This document shows positions 1 to 7,215 of a stretch of 9,321 nucleotides of DNA, one piece after another. Each line of letters opens with the position of its first letter. Position 1 is the stretch's first letter. Position numbers and translations under genes: made by a program. The DNA comes from Spirochaetales bacterium. Lineage in GTDB: Bacteria; Spirochaetota; Spirochaetia; JAGLYY01. The stretch spans positions 1 through 9,321 of the forward strand of contig JAGLYY010000036.1 in assembly GCA_023131935.1 (NCBI GenBank). The letters are read 5' to 3'. The notes beneath the pieces were generated by a model. It worked only from the letters and a program-made list of their open reading frames with translations. It did no database searches and was not told the DNA's origin.

Positions 1-48
1 ACAGTAGAAGAAACAGTAGAAGAAAAAGCAGAAGAGACTTCAGAAGAA
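1..48 (+). repeat. Short tandem repeat coding for xxEE units in the S2 tail
   Basis: The 12-base unit ACAGTAGAAGAA occurs twice exactly (1-12, 13-24). Two diverged copies follow (25-36, 37-48), in frame, encoding TVEE, TVEE, KAEE and TSEE. Such tandem units can expand or shrink by replication slippage without shifting the frame. Confidence 0.7.
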
Positions 49-237
49 ATTAAAGTTAATACTGATGTCGAGACCGTTAGTCTTGGTGAAAAAATCGGTG
101 AAAATGTTTCTGAAGGCGACAAGGGTTATTCAGACAAGGATTATTCAGATTATTCTCCTTCCGAAGAAACCAAAGAAAAAGAAACCAAACCTGAAGATAA
201 TCATCTCATTGATGAAGATAAACTTTATGAAGAATAG
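1..237 (+). CDS. rpsB: 30S ribosomal protein S2, C-terminal tail only (5' end outside the window)
   Basis: An open frame enters at base 1 and ends at TAG 235-237, giving 78 residues. None of the folded S2 core is present, so the identification rests on position: rpsB directly precedes tsf in nearly all bacteria, and the tsf ribosome binding site here overlaps this stop codon. The visible part is hydrophilic and very acidic. It opens with four-residue units TVEE, TVEE, KAEE, TSEE, continues with a Tyr/Ser/Asp-rich stretch (YSDKDYSDYS) and ends in IDEDKLYEE. Such a tail is not part of the conserved S2 fold and is best read as a disordered C-terminal extension. Other identities for the upstream gene cannot be excluded from this fragment alone. 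Confidence 0.8.
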   Translation, partial: TVEETVEEKAEETSEEIKVNTDVETVSLGEKIGENVSEGDKGYSDKDYSDYSPSEETKEKETKPEDNHLIDEDKLYEE

Positions 238-240
238 GAG
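236..240 (+). promoter_or_regulatory. tsf ribosome binding site overlapping the rpsB stop
   Basis: AGGAG begins inside the TAG stop of the upstream gene and lies 6 bases before the GTG at 247. It supports that GTG as the tsf start and suggests that translation of the two genes is coupled. Confidence 0.8.
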
Positions 241-246
241 ACCGAG

Positions 247-1089
247 GTGGGTATTAGCGCTGCAGATGTAAAGCAATTGAGAGAAAAAACCGGCGCCGGT
301 ATGCTGGATTGTAAAAAGGCACTTACCGAAGCTGATGGAAATTTTGAAAAAGCAGAGAAGATCCTCAAGGAACTCGGCCTTGCTGCCGCCGCAAAGAGAA
401 GCGGTCGGGCAACCAACGAAGGAAGGATTTTCACCGCAATTAACGGTGATAAAGCGGGGGTCCTCGAAATTACCTGTGAAACCGATTTCGTAGCCCGGAA
501 TGATGATTTTAAAAAGCTCGGACAGGACCTTATTACCAGGGTCATGAATGAAGGCCTGACCGAAATGATTCCCGCTTTAGAGGCGCGGGTACAGGAAACG
601 ATAAGCACAATTAAAGAAAACATAACCCTCCGGAGATTCTACACAACTGAAATCACTGAAGATGAAATGGTCGTGGATTATATCCATGGAGAGGGATCTA
701 TTGGTGTTCTGGTAAAACTGAAAGCCGATTCTTCGGATGCCTTGAAAAATGAAAAGGTAAAAGAATTTGCCTTTGATTGCGCTCTCCATATCGCTGCTTT
801 TAATCCGCTCTATCTGGATCAGAACGCTATTGATGAAGGTTACCTGAAAGAGCAGGAAGAGATCTTCAAAAAACAGGCTGAAAACCTTGGCAAACCGGAA
901 AAAGTTATTCCCGGTATTGTAAAAGGAAAGCTTAACAAACATCTTTCAGAAATCTGCTTCCTGAATCAGGGTTTTGTAAAAGATGACAAGCAGAGCGTTT
1001 CCAGGGTCCTTGAACAGGTCTCTAAGGAGGTTGGCTCAAAGATTTCCATTGCCGAGTATGCCTATTACAAGGTTGGCAGCGAACTGTAA
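247..1089 (+). CDS. tsf: Translation elongation factor Ts (EF-Ts)
   Basis: EF-Ts is the cytoplasmic nucleotide exchange factor that regenerates EF-Tu-GTP from EF-Tu-GDP. The product has 280 residues, the usual length for full-size EF-Ts. Residues 1-50 form the UBA-like N-terminal domain, with the family pattern VKQLREKTGAGMLDCKKAL at 8-26. The EF-Tu contact motif TDFVARN follows at 79-85, and the core and dimerisation region fill the remainder, ending in SIAEYAYYKVGSEL. The start is GTG, chosen because AGGAG sits 6 bases upstream and the family N-terminus begins directly there. It lies 9 bases after the rpsB stop and is followed by a terminator-like hairpin, so rpsB-tsf may form its own transcript. 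Confidence 0.97.
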   Translation: MGISAADVKQLREKTGAGMLDCKKALTEADGNFEKAEKILKELGLAAAAKRSGRATNEGRIFTAINGDKAGVLEITCETDFVARNDDFKKLGQDLITRVMNEGLTEMIPALEARVQETISTIKENITLRRFYTTEITEDEMVVDYIHGEGSIGVLVKLKADSSDALKNEKVKEFAFDCALHIAAFNPLYLDQNAIDEGYLKEQEEIFKKQAENLGKPEKVIPGIVKGKLNKHLSEICFLNQGFVKDDKQSVSRVLEQVSKEVGSKISIAEYAYYKVGSEL

Positions 1090-1106
1090 TAAACAAGAAT
1101 TTTAAC

Positions 1107-1142
1107 GGCCGCCACCGGTTAAAGGGGCGGTCTATTTTTTTT
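1107..1142 (+). terminator. Intrinsic terminator or attenuator between tsf and frr
   Basis: GGCCGCC (1107-1113) pairs with GGCGGTC (1126-1132) over seven base pairs, including one G-U, with a 12-base loop. After TA comes a run of eight T (1135-1142). This is the classic Rho-independent shape. It ends directly against the frr ribosome binding site (AAGGAG, 1143-1148), leaving no room for a promoter, so frr must be reached by read-through or from a promoter inside tsf. Partial termination that lowers expression of the downstream genes relative to rpsB-tsf is the likely role. Confidence 0.8.
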
Positions 1143-1154
1143 AAGGAGTGAAGG

Positions 1155-1709
1155 ATGGACCAGGTAAAGAAAAAAACCGAAGATCGGATGAAAAAGAGCC
1201 TGTCGGCTTTGGAAGATGAATTTAATGCCATCAGGACTGGCAGGGCATCAGCTACACTTTTTGATAAAATTCGGGTTGACTACTACGGTACAGAAACGCC
1301 CCTTAATCAGGTATCTACCATTTCAATCCCTGAAGCCAGACTCGTTGTTATTCAGCCCTGGGATAAAAATGTACTCAATGAAATTGAAAAAGCCATTCAG
1401 AAATCGGAGCTTGGATTCAACCCGGACAGCGATGGGAAAATTATCAGGATCAACATTCCACCTCTTACCGAGGAACGGAGAAAGGAACTGGTAAAACTTG
1501 CAAAAAATATCTCGGAAAAATTCCGGGTCGGTATCCGAAACATCCGGCGGGACAGCAACGATGATTTGAAAAAACTTCTGAAAACCGGAGATATCAGCGA
1601 GGATGAGGAGAAACGGGGATTCGATGAGATTCAGAAGCTTACCGATTCTTACATCAAAGATATCAACACCAGACTTGAAGAAAAAGATAAAGAAATAATG
1701 GAAATTTGA
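1155..1709 (+). CDS. frr: Ribosome recycling factor (RRF)
   Basis: RRF works with EF-G to split the ribosome from mRNA after termination. The 184-residue product matches the normal length (about 185). Domain I, a three-helix bundle, is formed by residues 1-30 plus about 105-184. Domain II is the beta/alpha insert at about 31-104. Family signatures are IRTGRAS (26-32), VDYYGTETPLNQV (41-53), PPLTEERRKELVK (102-114) and GIRNIRRD (126-133). The start ATG has AAGGAG at 1143-1148, 6 bases upstream. The frame ends in TGA at 1707-1709, in contact with the start region of uppS. In E. coli pyrH lies between tsf and frr; here only 65 bases containing a terminator separate them. Confidence 0.97.
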   Translation: MDQVKKKTEDRMKKSLSALEDEFNAIRTGRASATLFDKIRVDYYGTETPLNQVSTISIPEARLVVIQPWDKNVLNEIEKAIQKSELGFNPDSDGKIIRINIPPLTEERRKELVKLAKNISEKFRVGIRNIRRDSNDDLKKLLKTGDISEDEEKRGFDEIQKLTDSYIKDINTRLEEKDKEIMEI

Positions 1710-1717
1710 TAGTTACG

Positions 1718-2416
1718 ATGGACGATACAGGGCTCCTCCCAAAGCATATTGGAATCATCATGGATGGGAACGGCAGGTGGGCAATAAAACGCAAATTGCC
1801 CCGCACTGCCGGACACAAAGAGGGATTAGATGCGGCTAAAGTGATTGTGAAAGCTGCGTCGGATATCGGAATCAGGTACCTGACCCTATATATCTTTTCA
1901 ACAGAAAATTGGAAACGTACCGGGGAAGAGGTTTCCTTCCTTATGCGGCTTATTAAAAGCCATCTTCGGAAAGAATATGATTTCTACGTAAAAAATCATA
2001 TCCGCGTTGTGCACAGCGGTGATCTTCTCGGACTCCCCGAGTATGTTCAGAATGAAATCCGTTATGTATCCGATGTTACCAAAAACTTAACCGGTATGAC
2101 CGTTAATATAGCGATTAACTATGGCGGCAGGGACGAGATTCTCCGTGCTTTCTCCCGTTGGCGTAAAGATCATCCGGATGAATCACCAACAGAAGAGGAG
2201 CTGTCAGGATATCTGGATAACCCGGATATTCCCGACCCCGACCTCATTATTCGAACAGGGGGAGAAAAAAGACTCTCAAATTTCCTCCTCTGGGGGTCCG
2301 CTTACGCTGAGTATTACTTCAGTGACAAATTATGGCCTGACTGGAATACCGAAGACTTACGAGAGGCCCTGGAGGATTTCCAGGGACGCTTACGAAAATA
2401 TGGTGGCATAACGTGA
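1718..2416 (+). CDS. uppS: Undecaprenyl diphosphate synthase (cis-prenyltransferase)
   Basis: The enzyme condenses farnesyl diphosphate with successive isopentenyl diphosphates to give the C55 carrier for peptidoglycan and surface polysaccharides. From ATG 1718 the protein has 232 residues. It shows LPKHIGIIMDGNGRWA with the catalytic Asp at residue 16, GHKEG near 32-36, FSTENW (60-65), NYGGRDE (134-140) and the C-terminal substrate motif RTGGEKRLSN (179-188) followed by FLLWGSAYAEYYFSD. All key residues of the family are intact. The start is ambiguous. TTG at 1706 would give four more residues and a TTGA overlap with the frr stop, which suits coupling; ATG 1718 gives the more typical N-terminus. 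Neither has a good ribosome binding site. The stop overlaps the cdsA start as GTGA. Confidence 0.95.
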   Translation: MDDTGLLPKHIGIIMDGNGRWAIKRKLPRTAGHKEGLDAAKVIVKAASDIGIRYLTLYIFSTENWKRTGEEVSFLMRLIKSHLRKEYDFYVKNHIRVVHSGDLLGLPEYVQNEIRYVSDVTKNLTGMTVNIAINYGGRDEILRAFSRWRKDHPDESPTEEELSGYLDNPDIPDPDLIIRTGGEKRLSNFLLWGSAYAEYYFSDKLWPDWNTEDLREALEDFQGRLRKYGGIT

Positions 2417-3255
2417 GCTCACTTAGCAAAAGATTGATCTCCTTTGTGATCGCAGTATCTGCCGTTATTCTTTTTGTGGCAGGGATTCCTTATTTAAACC
2501 ATCTTGGACTAACTATTCTGATTCTACTCGTTACATTTGGGGGCACTAACGAGGTCAGTCAATTTCTTGCTAAAAAAGGATATCCTGTTTCCCGGGTACT
2601 CCCTTATCTGACCCCCCTGCTGCCTCTGACAACCTGGCTGCAGTACCGCGGCTTAATCCCTGGATGGAGCTTCGAAATACTTCTCATCCTCCTTCCGAGC
2701 TTCCTGTTAGGAAAAGAGATTTTTATTCAAGATGAGAAGGTCTTCGGAGAGATACTCCCTCGAGTCAGTTCCTCCCTCTTCGCCCTGATCTATCCCGGAC
2801 TCTTTTCTATCTATCTGGTACGGATTGCTTTTCTGCCAAATGCTACTCTTTTATATTTGCTCTTCCTCCTTCTTGTAAGTGGTAATGACACCATGGCATA
2901 TATAACCGGCATGACCTTTGGTAGAAAAGCAAGGAAACCCTTAAAAATCAGCCCGAAAAAGAGCACTGTTGGTTTCATTGGCGGGATTCTCGGGACCTTC
3001 GGGTTCTCGGCAGCTTTTTTCTTCTTTGCCCCCCAGGTTTTTGGAGGATCAATAATCCGGGCACTTCTTCTTGCAGCAGTGGTCGCCCCCGCTACAATCT
3101 CCGGCGATCTCATTGCATCCGCACTGAAACGGTCTACGGGGGTAAAGGATTCGGGAATCCTTATTCCCGGGCGTGGGGGTATTCTCGATTCTATAGATTC
3201 AATCATTTTCACTGCCCCCTTCTTTTTTTACTTCATGTTTTTCCTGCAACTATAG
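2413..3255 (+). CDS. cdsA: Phosphatidate cytidylyltransferase (CDP-diacylglycerol synthase)
   Basis: This integral membrane enzyme makes CDP-diacylglycerol from phosphatidic acid and CTP, the branch point of phospholipid synthesis. The 280-residue protein is mostly hydrophobic, with apparent membrane segments near 8-26, 28-42, 62-78, 88-100, 117-155, 185-208, 213-230 and 264-279. Family features are GNDTMAYITG (157-166), ISPKKSTVGFIGG (179-191) and the C-terminal signature starting at GDLIASALKRSTGVKD (231-246) and ending at D262. Within the signature, the usual PGHGG is PGRGG (252-256) and the usual LDR is LDS (258-260); the Lys-Asp and the later Asp residues are kept. The GTG start shares four bases with the uppS stop (GTGA), and there is no strong ribosome binding site, so translation is probably coupled to uppS. 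Confidence 0.95.
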   Translation: MSSLSKRLISFVIAVSAVILFVAGIPYLNHLGLTILILLVTFGGTNEVSQFLAKKGYPVSRVLPYLTPLLPLTTWLQYRGLIPGWSFEILLILLPSFLLGKEIFIQDEKVFGEILPRVSSSLFALIYPGLFSIYLVRIAFLPNATLLYLLFLLLVSGNDTMAYITGMTFGRKARKPLKISPKKSTVGFIGGILGTFGFSAAFFFFAPQVFGGSIIRALLLAAVVAPATISGDLIASALKRSTGVKDSGILIPGRGGILDSIDSIIFTAPFFFYFMFFLQL

Positions 3256-3259
3256 GAGG
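3254..3259 (+). promoter_or_regulatory. rseP ribosome binding site overlapping the cdsA stop
   Basis: A full AGGAGG begins in the cdsA TAG stop and lies 5 bases before ATG 3265. It fixes the rseP start and shows that rseP can be translated strongly without relying on coupling. Confidence 0.85.
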
Positions 3260-3264
3260 CCTTA

Positions 3265-4620
3265 ATGGTCATTAGTATTCTCATAGGAATTCTTGGACTG
3301 GGTATTGTTATTTTCTTCCACGAACTTGGCCACTTCCTTGCGGCAAAAGCTGCTGGTGTAACTGTCGAAGTCTTCTCTATTGGATGGGGAAAACGGCTGT
3401 GGGGATTCACCTTTCGAGGGACTGAGTATCGCCTTTCGGTATTTCCCATAGGTGGATACTGCAGAATGAAGGGAGAGGCGGAATTAAAGGAAGCTCTCGA
3501 ACAGGATCTTCCAAAGCTCAACGCCGAAAAGGGTTCTCTCTTTTCTGTCCCCCGCTGGAAGCGGATCCTTGTTTACCTGGCCGGCCCCTTTGCGAACTTT
3601 CTCTTTTCTATTCTTGTTTTAGGTATTATCTGGTTCTCCGGATTCACTATTGAGACCTACGAAAACAGAATTGTTCTTCTCTCGGAATACCTTCCCTCAC
3701 CCGAACCACGACCTGCTGATGGGGTCCTGATCACTGGTGACAGGATTCTGGCGGTAGATGGAAAGATGGTTGATCATTACCGTGACATCCAGGAGTTCAT
3801 TGCACCAAACCCTGGTAAAACCCTGGTTTTAACGGTAGAAAGATCTGGTGCCCAGTTGAATCTTCCAATTGTACCAAAACTGAATCCCGATTCCGGGGCC
3901 GGTTTAATAGGTGTTGCGGCCTGGGTAGAACCTGTTATTATGATGATTGCTCCCGATTCCCCAGCCTTCCTTGCTGGATTAATGGAGGGAGACAGGATAA
4001 CGAAAGCCAAGGATACCCAAATCGCCAATCATGTTGATTTCTTAAAGGTACTATCAACCCATCCCAGGACTGTCGATTTAGAAATCCTGCGGGATGGGAT
4101 CACCCGGGAAATCACCGTTCTTCCTGATTACAGCAAAGATGATCAAGGTTATATCGGTATAGTATTTCAGACAATTACTTATAATTCGGAGAAAGTAGGG
4201 ATCTTTGGAGCTTTCATTAAGGGAATAGAGGAGAGTTTTGAAACACTGGTTCTTACACTAAAGGGAATAAGCCTTCTGTTCCGGGGAGTAAATGTAGGAA
4301 AAGCTGTTGCCGGTCCTATCAGAATGACCTATTATGTCGGGGAAGTCGCTTCCCGCAGTTTTCAGATGGGATTCGGAGTGGGATTAATAAATCTGTTCCG
4401 CTTCTTGAGCCTTATAAGTGTCGCGCTCTGCTTCGTAAATCTTCTGCCAATTCCCGCTCTTGATGGAGGGATGATCCTCATCAATACCGTGGAGATTGCT
4501 AGAGGGGGCGCTCTCCGCCCAAAAACATATTATCGCTATCAGCTTGTCGGTTTTTTTGTTATACTGGTTTTGCTGTTTTTTACAACCTTCAGCGATTTAT
4601 TCTTTTTAATTCAGAAATAA
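3265..4620 (+). CDS. rseP: RseP-family site-2 zinc metalloprotease (membrane-embedded)
   Basis: RseP cuts transmembrane segments of anti-sigma factors and leftover signal peptides inside the inner membrane. The 451-residue product is the family's standard size. The first membrane segment carries the zinc-binding HELGH (residues 19-23, catalytic Glu20). A second hydrophobic segment lies at about 101-125. Two PDZ domains follow: about 130-205 (ADGVLITGDRILAVDGKMV) and about 215-290 (APDSPAFLAGLMEGDRITKA). The third zinc ligand lies in NLLPIPALDGG (392-402, Asp400), and a last membrane segment is at 425-445. The GIRE-like membrane loop RLSVFPIGGYCRMKGE (56-71) is present. In E. coli the substrate is RseA, but no anti-sigma gene is visible here, so the local substrate is unknown. 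dxr, which flanks cdsA in many bacteria, is absent: only 9 bases separate cdsA from rseP. Confidence 0.95.
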   Translation: MVISILIGILGLGIVIFFHELGHFLAAKAAGVTVEVFSIGWGKRLWGFTFRGTEYRLSVFPIGGYCRMKGEAELKEALEQDLPKLNAEKGSLFSVPRWKRILVYLAGPFANFLFSILVLGIIWFSGFTIETYENRIVLLSEYLPSPEPRPADGVLITGDRILAVDGKMVDHYRDIQEFIAPNPGKTLVLTVERSGAQLNLPIVPKLNPDSGAGLIGVAAWVEPVIMMIAPDSPAFLAGLMEGDRITKAKDTQIANHVDFLKVLSTHPRTVDLEILRDGITREITVLPDYSKDDQGYIGIVFQTITYNSEKVGIFGAFIKGIEESFETLVLTLKGISLLFRGVNVGKAVAGPIRMTYYVGEVASRSFQMGFGVGLINLFRFLSLISVALCFVNLLPIPALDGGMILINTVEIARGGALRPKTYYRYQLVGFFVILVLLFFTTFSDLFFLIQK

Positions 4621-4624
4621 GGGG
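4619..4624 (+). promoter_or_regulatory. Ribosome binding site that fixes the start of the CpXC gene
   Basis: AAGGGG overlaps the end of rseP and lies 6 bases before ATG 4631. TTG codons at 4625 and 4628 are in frame but too close to this site, so ATG is preferred. Confidence 0.7.
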
Positions 4625-4630
4625 TTGTTG

Positions 4631-5224
4631 ATGAAAGAAAAAATCACCTGCTTCTGTGAACACCAGATGGAAGTTGAAGTTCCGAAGGTTCTGAACCTTG
4701 ACACTCACCCGGAAAAACTCGATGACATTCTTTCCGGAAAGTTCCTCAATTTTACCTGTGAATCCTGTGGAAAGCTGCTCAAGCCTGAATTCGAATTATC
4801 CCTTACCTACCACGGGAAAAAACTCTTATTTTCCCCTGAACTTGATAGAAGCAAAGTCCTTCATAAAACCGAAGAGTGGGGCTCTGTAGACCGTATCCTC
4901 ATTGGTTACCCTGAACTCATCGACCGGCTGACAGTGATGAAAACCGGCCTGGACGATGAAGTAATTGAGATCGTAAAGTATTACATCTTCCAGAAAGCCG
5001 GTGGAGAACATATTTATTTTCAAAGCAAAGATGATGAAAACCTGATCTTCCATATCCACGGTCTTAGGGCTGAGGAGGTTGGTATTTCAAGGATTCCCTT
5101 AAATTTCTATGAAAAGGTTTCCGAAAGTCTGACCCTTCGCAGAAAAGATGAACCTTTCAGAACGATCCTTGCAGGTCCCTATATCTCCGCGGAGAAGGTG
5201 TCAAGCCGGGAGGAGGGGGAATGA
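4631..5224 (+). CDS. CpXC-domain protein, function unknown
   Basis: The product has 197 residues and no membrane segment or signal peptide. The N-terminal part fits the CpXC family: a CxC pair in ITCFCEHQMEVEVPKVLNL (C7, C9), a spacer HPEKLDDILSGKFLNF, then TCESCGK (C43, C46), after which a strand-rich segment begins. The four cysteines probably bind one zinc, although the first pair is the shorter CxC rather than CPxC. Residues about 85-190 are soluble and mixed alpha/beta, with YYIFQKAGGEHIYFQSKDD and HIHGLRAEEVG; I do not recognise them. The gene starts 10 bases after rseP and overlaps the WD40 gene by ATGA, so it is part of the operon and probably made in proportion to its neighbour. I infer a role linked to that protein, without direct evidence. 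Confidence 0.8.
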   Translation: MKEKITCFCEHQMEVEVPKVLNLDTHPEKLDDILSGKFLNFTCESCGKLLKPEFELSLTYHGKKLLFSPELDRSKVLHKTEEWGSVDRILIGYPELIDRLTVMKTGLDDEVIEIVKYYIFQKAGGEHIYFQSKDDENLIFHIHGLRAEEVGISRIPLNFYEKVSESLTLRRKDEPFRTILAGPYISAEKVSSREEGE

Positions 5225-7215
5225 GTGAGAGAAGAAGGATACTCCTGGGAATATTTCTCTTTATTCCCTTGCTTCTCTTCGGCGAATCCGGGAAATTCCT
5301 GATTAAAACCGGACACCTCGGAGCTATCCATGATCTTGTTTCCCTGGAAAACCTTCTTTTTTCCGCAGGGGAAGATGGTACCGTTCGGATCTGGGACTTA
5401 AGTGATAATAAACCGGTTCAAGCAATTCAGGTTTCTCACCTGCCGATCATGATGATCGCCGCGAATCCTGTTCTTCCTCAATTTGCGGTTATTGAAACCG
5501 ACAACCTCACTACCTATCGTCTATGTGTCTGGGATTGGAAGAGAAATGAACGTATATATTCAAGGAGACTTGATGAATTACCGCTATTCATTCTCTACTC
5601 ACCCAAGGGCTCTTTTATCCTTACAGGCAAAGCGGCCTGGGAAAGCCTTACTTTTTTTGATAGCGAGAGCGGAACCATACTGCCGGTATTACCTGAAGGG
5701 TTTGGCATTGTAGCAAGAGCTTTTATCTCAAATACAGAGAGATCTCTTCTTACCTATAGTCCTTCCGGATTAATCCAATATTGGGACCTTGAAAAGGGTT
5801 CGAAAAAAGCGGAAATCTCAACTCTGCCTGAAGTGGAACAGATACAATTCAGTACCAATGGCCGGTTCATGATTGGTATAAGGAGTGAAAGAATTGTTCT
5901 TGTTGATCTTATTTCAGGCCGTCAGCTTGATTCTCTGGCCCTCCCTGGTGTCGCGGCCCTCTCCATGGAGGATGATAAAATCATCGCCTGGTCCAGGGAT
6001 AACAACCGCATATTCTTTGTCCGGAATTTCGGCCAGAAACTCAACTTGTCGGATAATTCTGTTCGGGCAGGTTCAAAAGGATTATCCAGACTTAATCTGT
6101 TTGGAAGTAGATGGATCAGCTCCTACTTCAATGGCAAGATTCTTGTATCTGATTTCGGCACACCCCATACGGTTTTCGCTGAAAATACCCTTATCACGGT
6201 TCGTGCTATCGCTGTAAACGACTCGGGCATCCTTCTCAGCACCGGTGACAAACTTGTATCTATAGGGGGTAAACTTTTTAGTACCGACCCCACATTGTCA
6301 GACCACCAGCGAGCAGCGACGTTGAAAGTACAGATCGAAACCAGCCCCCTCACCGGGGATACAGGAGTAGCCTCTTTTAATAATTCAACATTTCTTCTCT
6401 GGGACAGTGATAATCAAACTGGAGAGCTTCTCTTCTACCGGCCAGGCTATCCTGTAAGCAAACTCGATACAGGGGTTTCGGCCTCCTTTGAGTTCATTAA
6501 GAGCAGAGGATCTGAGATTCTTACTCTGGATCGACAGGGGACCTTTCGACTCTTTGACGCTGTGTCGGGTTTAGAACTTTTTTCCTACTCCGCATTCGGC
6601 CTCTCTTCTTTAGCCTTCCTCGAAAATGAAATCATAGCAGGGAGAACCCAGGCAATTGAGGAGGCAACACCGCTCCTTCAGATTAATACTGAAACTGGTG
6701 AAACAGTACCGTTAAAGGATTCAAGTCTGCTTATTTTTGCCCTTGAGTATGACTTCACCGCGGGTATTCTCTACACCCTTGGGATTGAAAGAAGGGGAGA
6801 ACGGCTCTTTACTGTCCTGAAAAGCCACACAGGAAGCACTATGGAACGTACCGAAACAGTTCTCGCTTATCCCGGAGAAGACCATAAAGCATCCTTCATT
6901 CTCGACCCCGAAAGCTCGAGAATCTATACTTCCCTCGGTTTTGAGGGGGTAAAAATACTATCCTGGGGTGGGATTACCATGATGGAGCGTACCGAACATA
7001 TTCCCAGGGAGCTCCATATCCAGGGGGATCTGCTTATCGCCCTCAACAGAGACTCATCGCTTTCTATTTGGAATAAACGGAACGGTATGAAAGTGCTTGA
7101 ATTCTATCTCTTTCAGGATAATAACTGGGTAGCAGTTTTCGGAGATGGGAGTCACATGAATCATAAGAGTTATCAATCATCCGCTGGAGGAGAAAGGTAT
7201 ATCCAGCAGAAATAA
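5221..7215 (+). CDS. Exported WD40-repeat beta-propeller protein, function unknown
   Basis: The 664-residue protein starts with a likely Sec signal peptide: SERRR, then the hydrophobic core ILLGIFLFIPLLLFG (7-21), with probable cleavage near Gly21/Glu22. There is no lipobox cysteine. The clearest WD40 unit is residues 31-60 (start GHLGAIHDL, end GEDGTVRIWDL). Weaker units end near CVWDW (102-106), IQYWDL (185-190), VLVDL (226-230), FLLWD (391-395), FRLFD (442-446) and LSIWNK (614-619). This spacing suggests two propellers or one large irregular one. The C-terminus, NNWVAVFGDG (634-643) to YQSSAGGERYI (651-661), resembles the W-x-DG-Y-x-S-x-G tail found after many bacterial WD40 domains. AGGAGG (5211-5216) precedes the ATG, which overlaps the stop of the CpXC gene. 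A scaffold or binding role in the periplasm is inferred; no catalytic domain is seen. Confidence 0.85.
   Translation: MSERRRILLGIFLFIPLLLFGESGKFLIKTGHLGAIHDLVSLENLLFSAGEDGTVRIWDLSDNKPVQAIQVSHLPIMMIAANPVLPQFAVIETDNLTTYRLCVWDWKRNERIYSRRLDELPLFILYSPKGSFILTGKAAWESLTFFDSESGTILPVLPEGFGIVARAFISNTERSLLTYSPSGLIQYWDLEKGSKKAEISTLPEVEQIQFSTNGRFMIGIRSERIVLVDLISGRQLDSLALPGVAALSMEDDKIIAWSRDNNRIFFVRNFGQKLNLSDNSVRAGSKGLSRLNLFGSRWISSYFNGKILVSDFGTPHTVFAENTLITVRAIAVNDSGILLSTGDKLVSIGGKLFSTDPTLSDHQRAATLKVQIETSPLTGDTGVASFNNSTFLLWDSDNQTGELLFYRPGYPVSKLDTGVSASFEFIKSRGSEILTLDRQGTFRLFDAVSGLELFSYSAFGLSSLAFLENEIIAGRTQAIEEATPLLQINTETGETVPLKDSSLLIFALEYDFTAGILYTLGIERRGERLFTVLKSHTGSTMERTETVLAYPGEDHKASFILDPESSRIYTSLGFEGVKILSWGGITMMERTEHIPRELHIQGDLLIALNRDSSLSIWNKRNGMKVLEFYLFQDNNWVAVFGDGSHMNHKSYQSSAGGERYIQQK

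Noticed and set aside
225..942. Two minus-strand open frames opposite tsf (132 and 121 codons)
   Set aside because: Both lie antisense to the conserved EF-Ts gene, match no family I recognise and lack convincing ribosome binding sites.
2811..3212. Minus-strand open frame of 133 codons inside cdsA
   Set aside because: It is antisense to a well-supported membrane enzyme, and its Arg/Pro/Lys-rich composition looks like the complement of a hydrophobic coding region. It has no recognisable domain.
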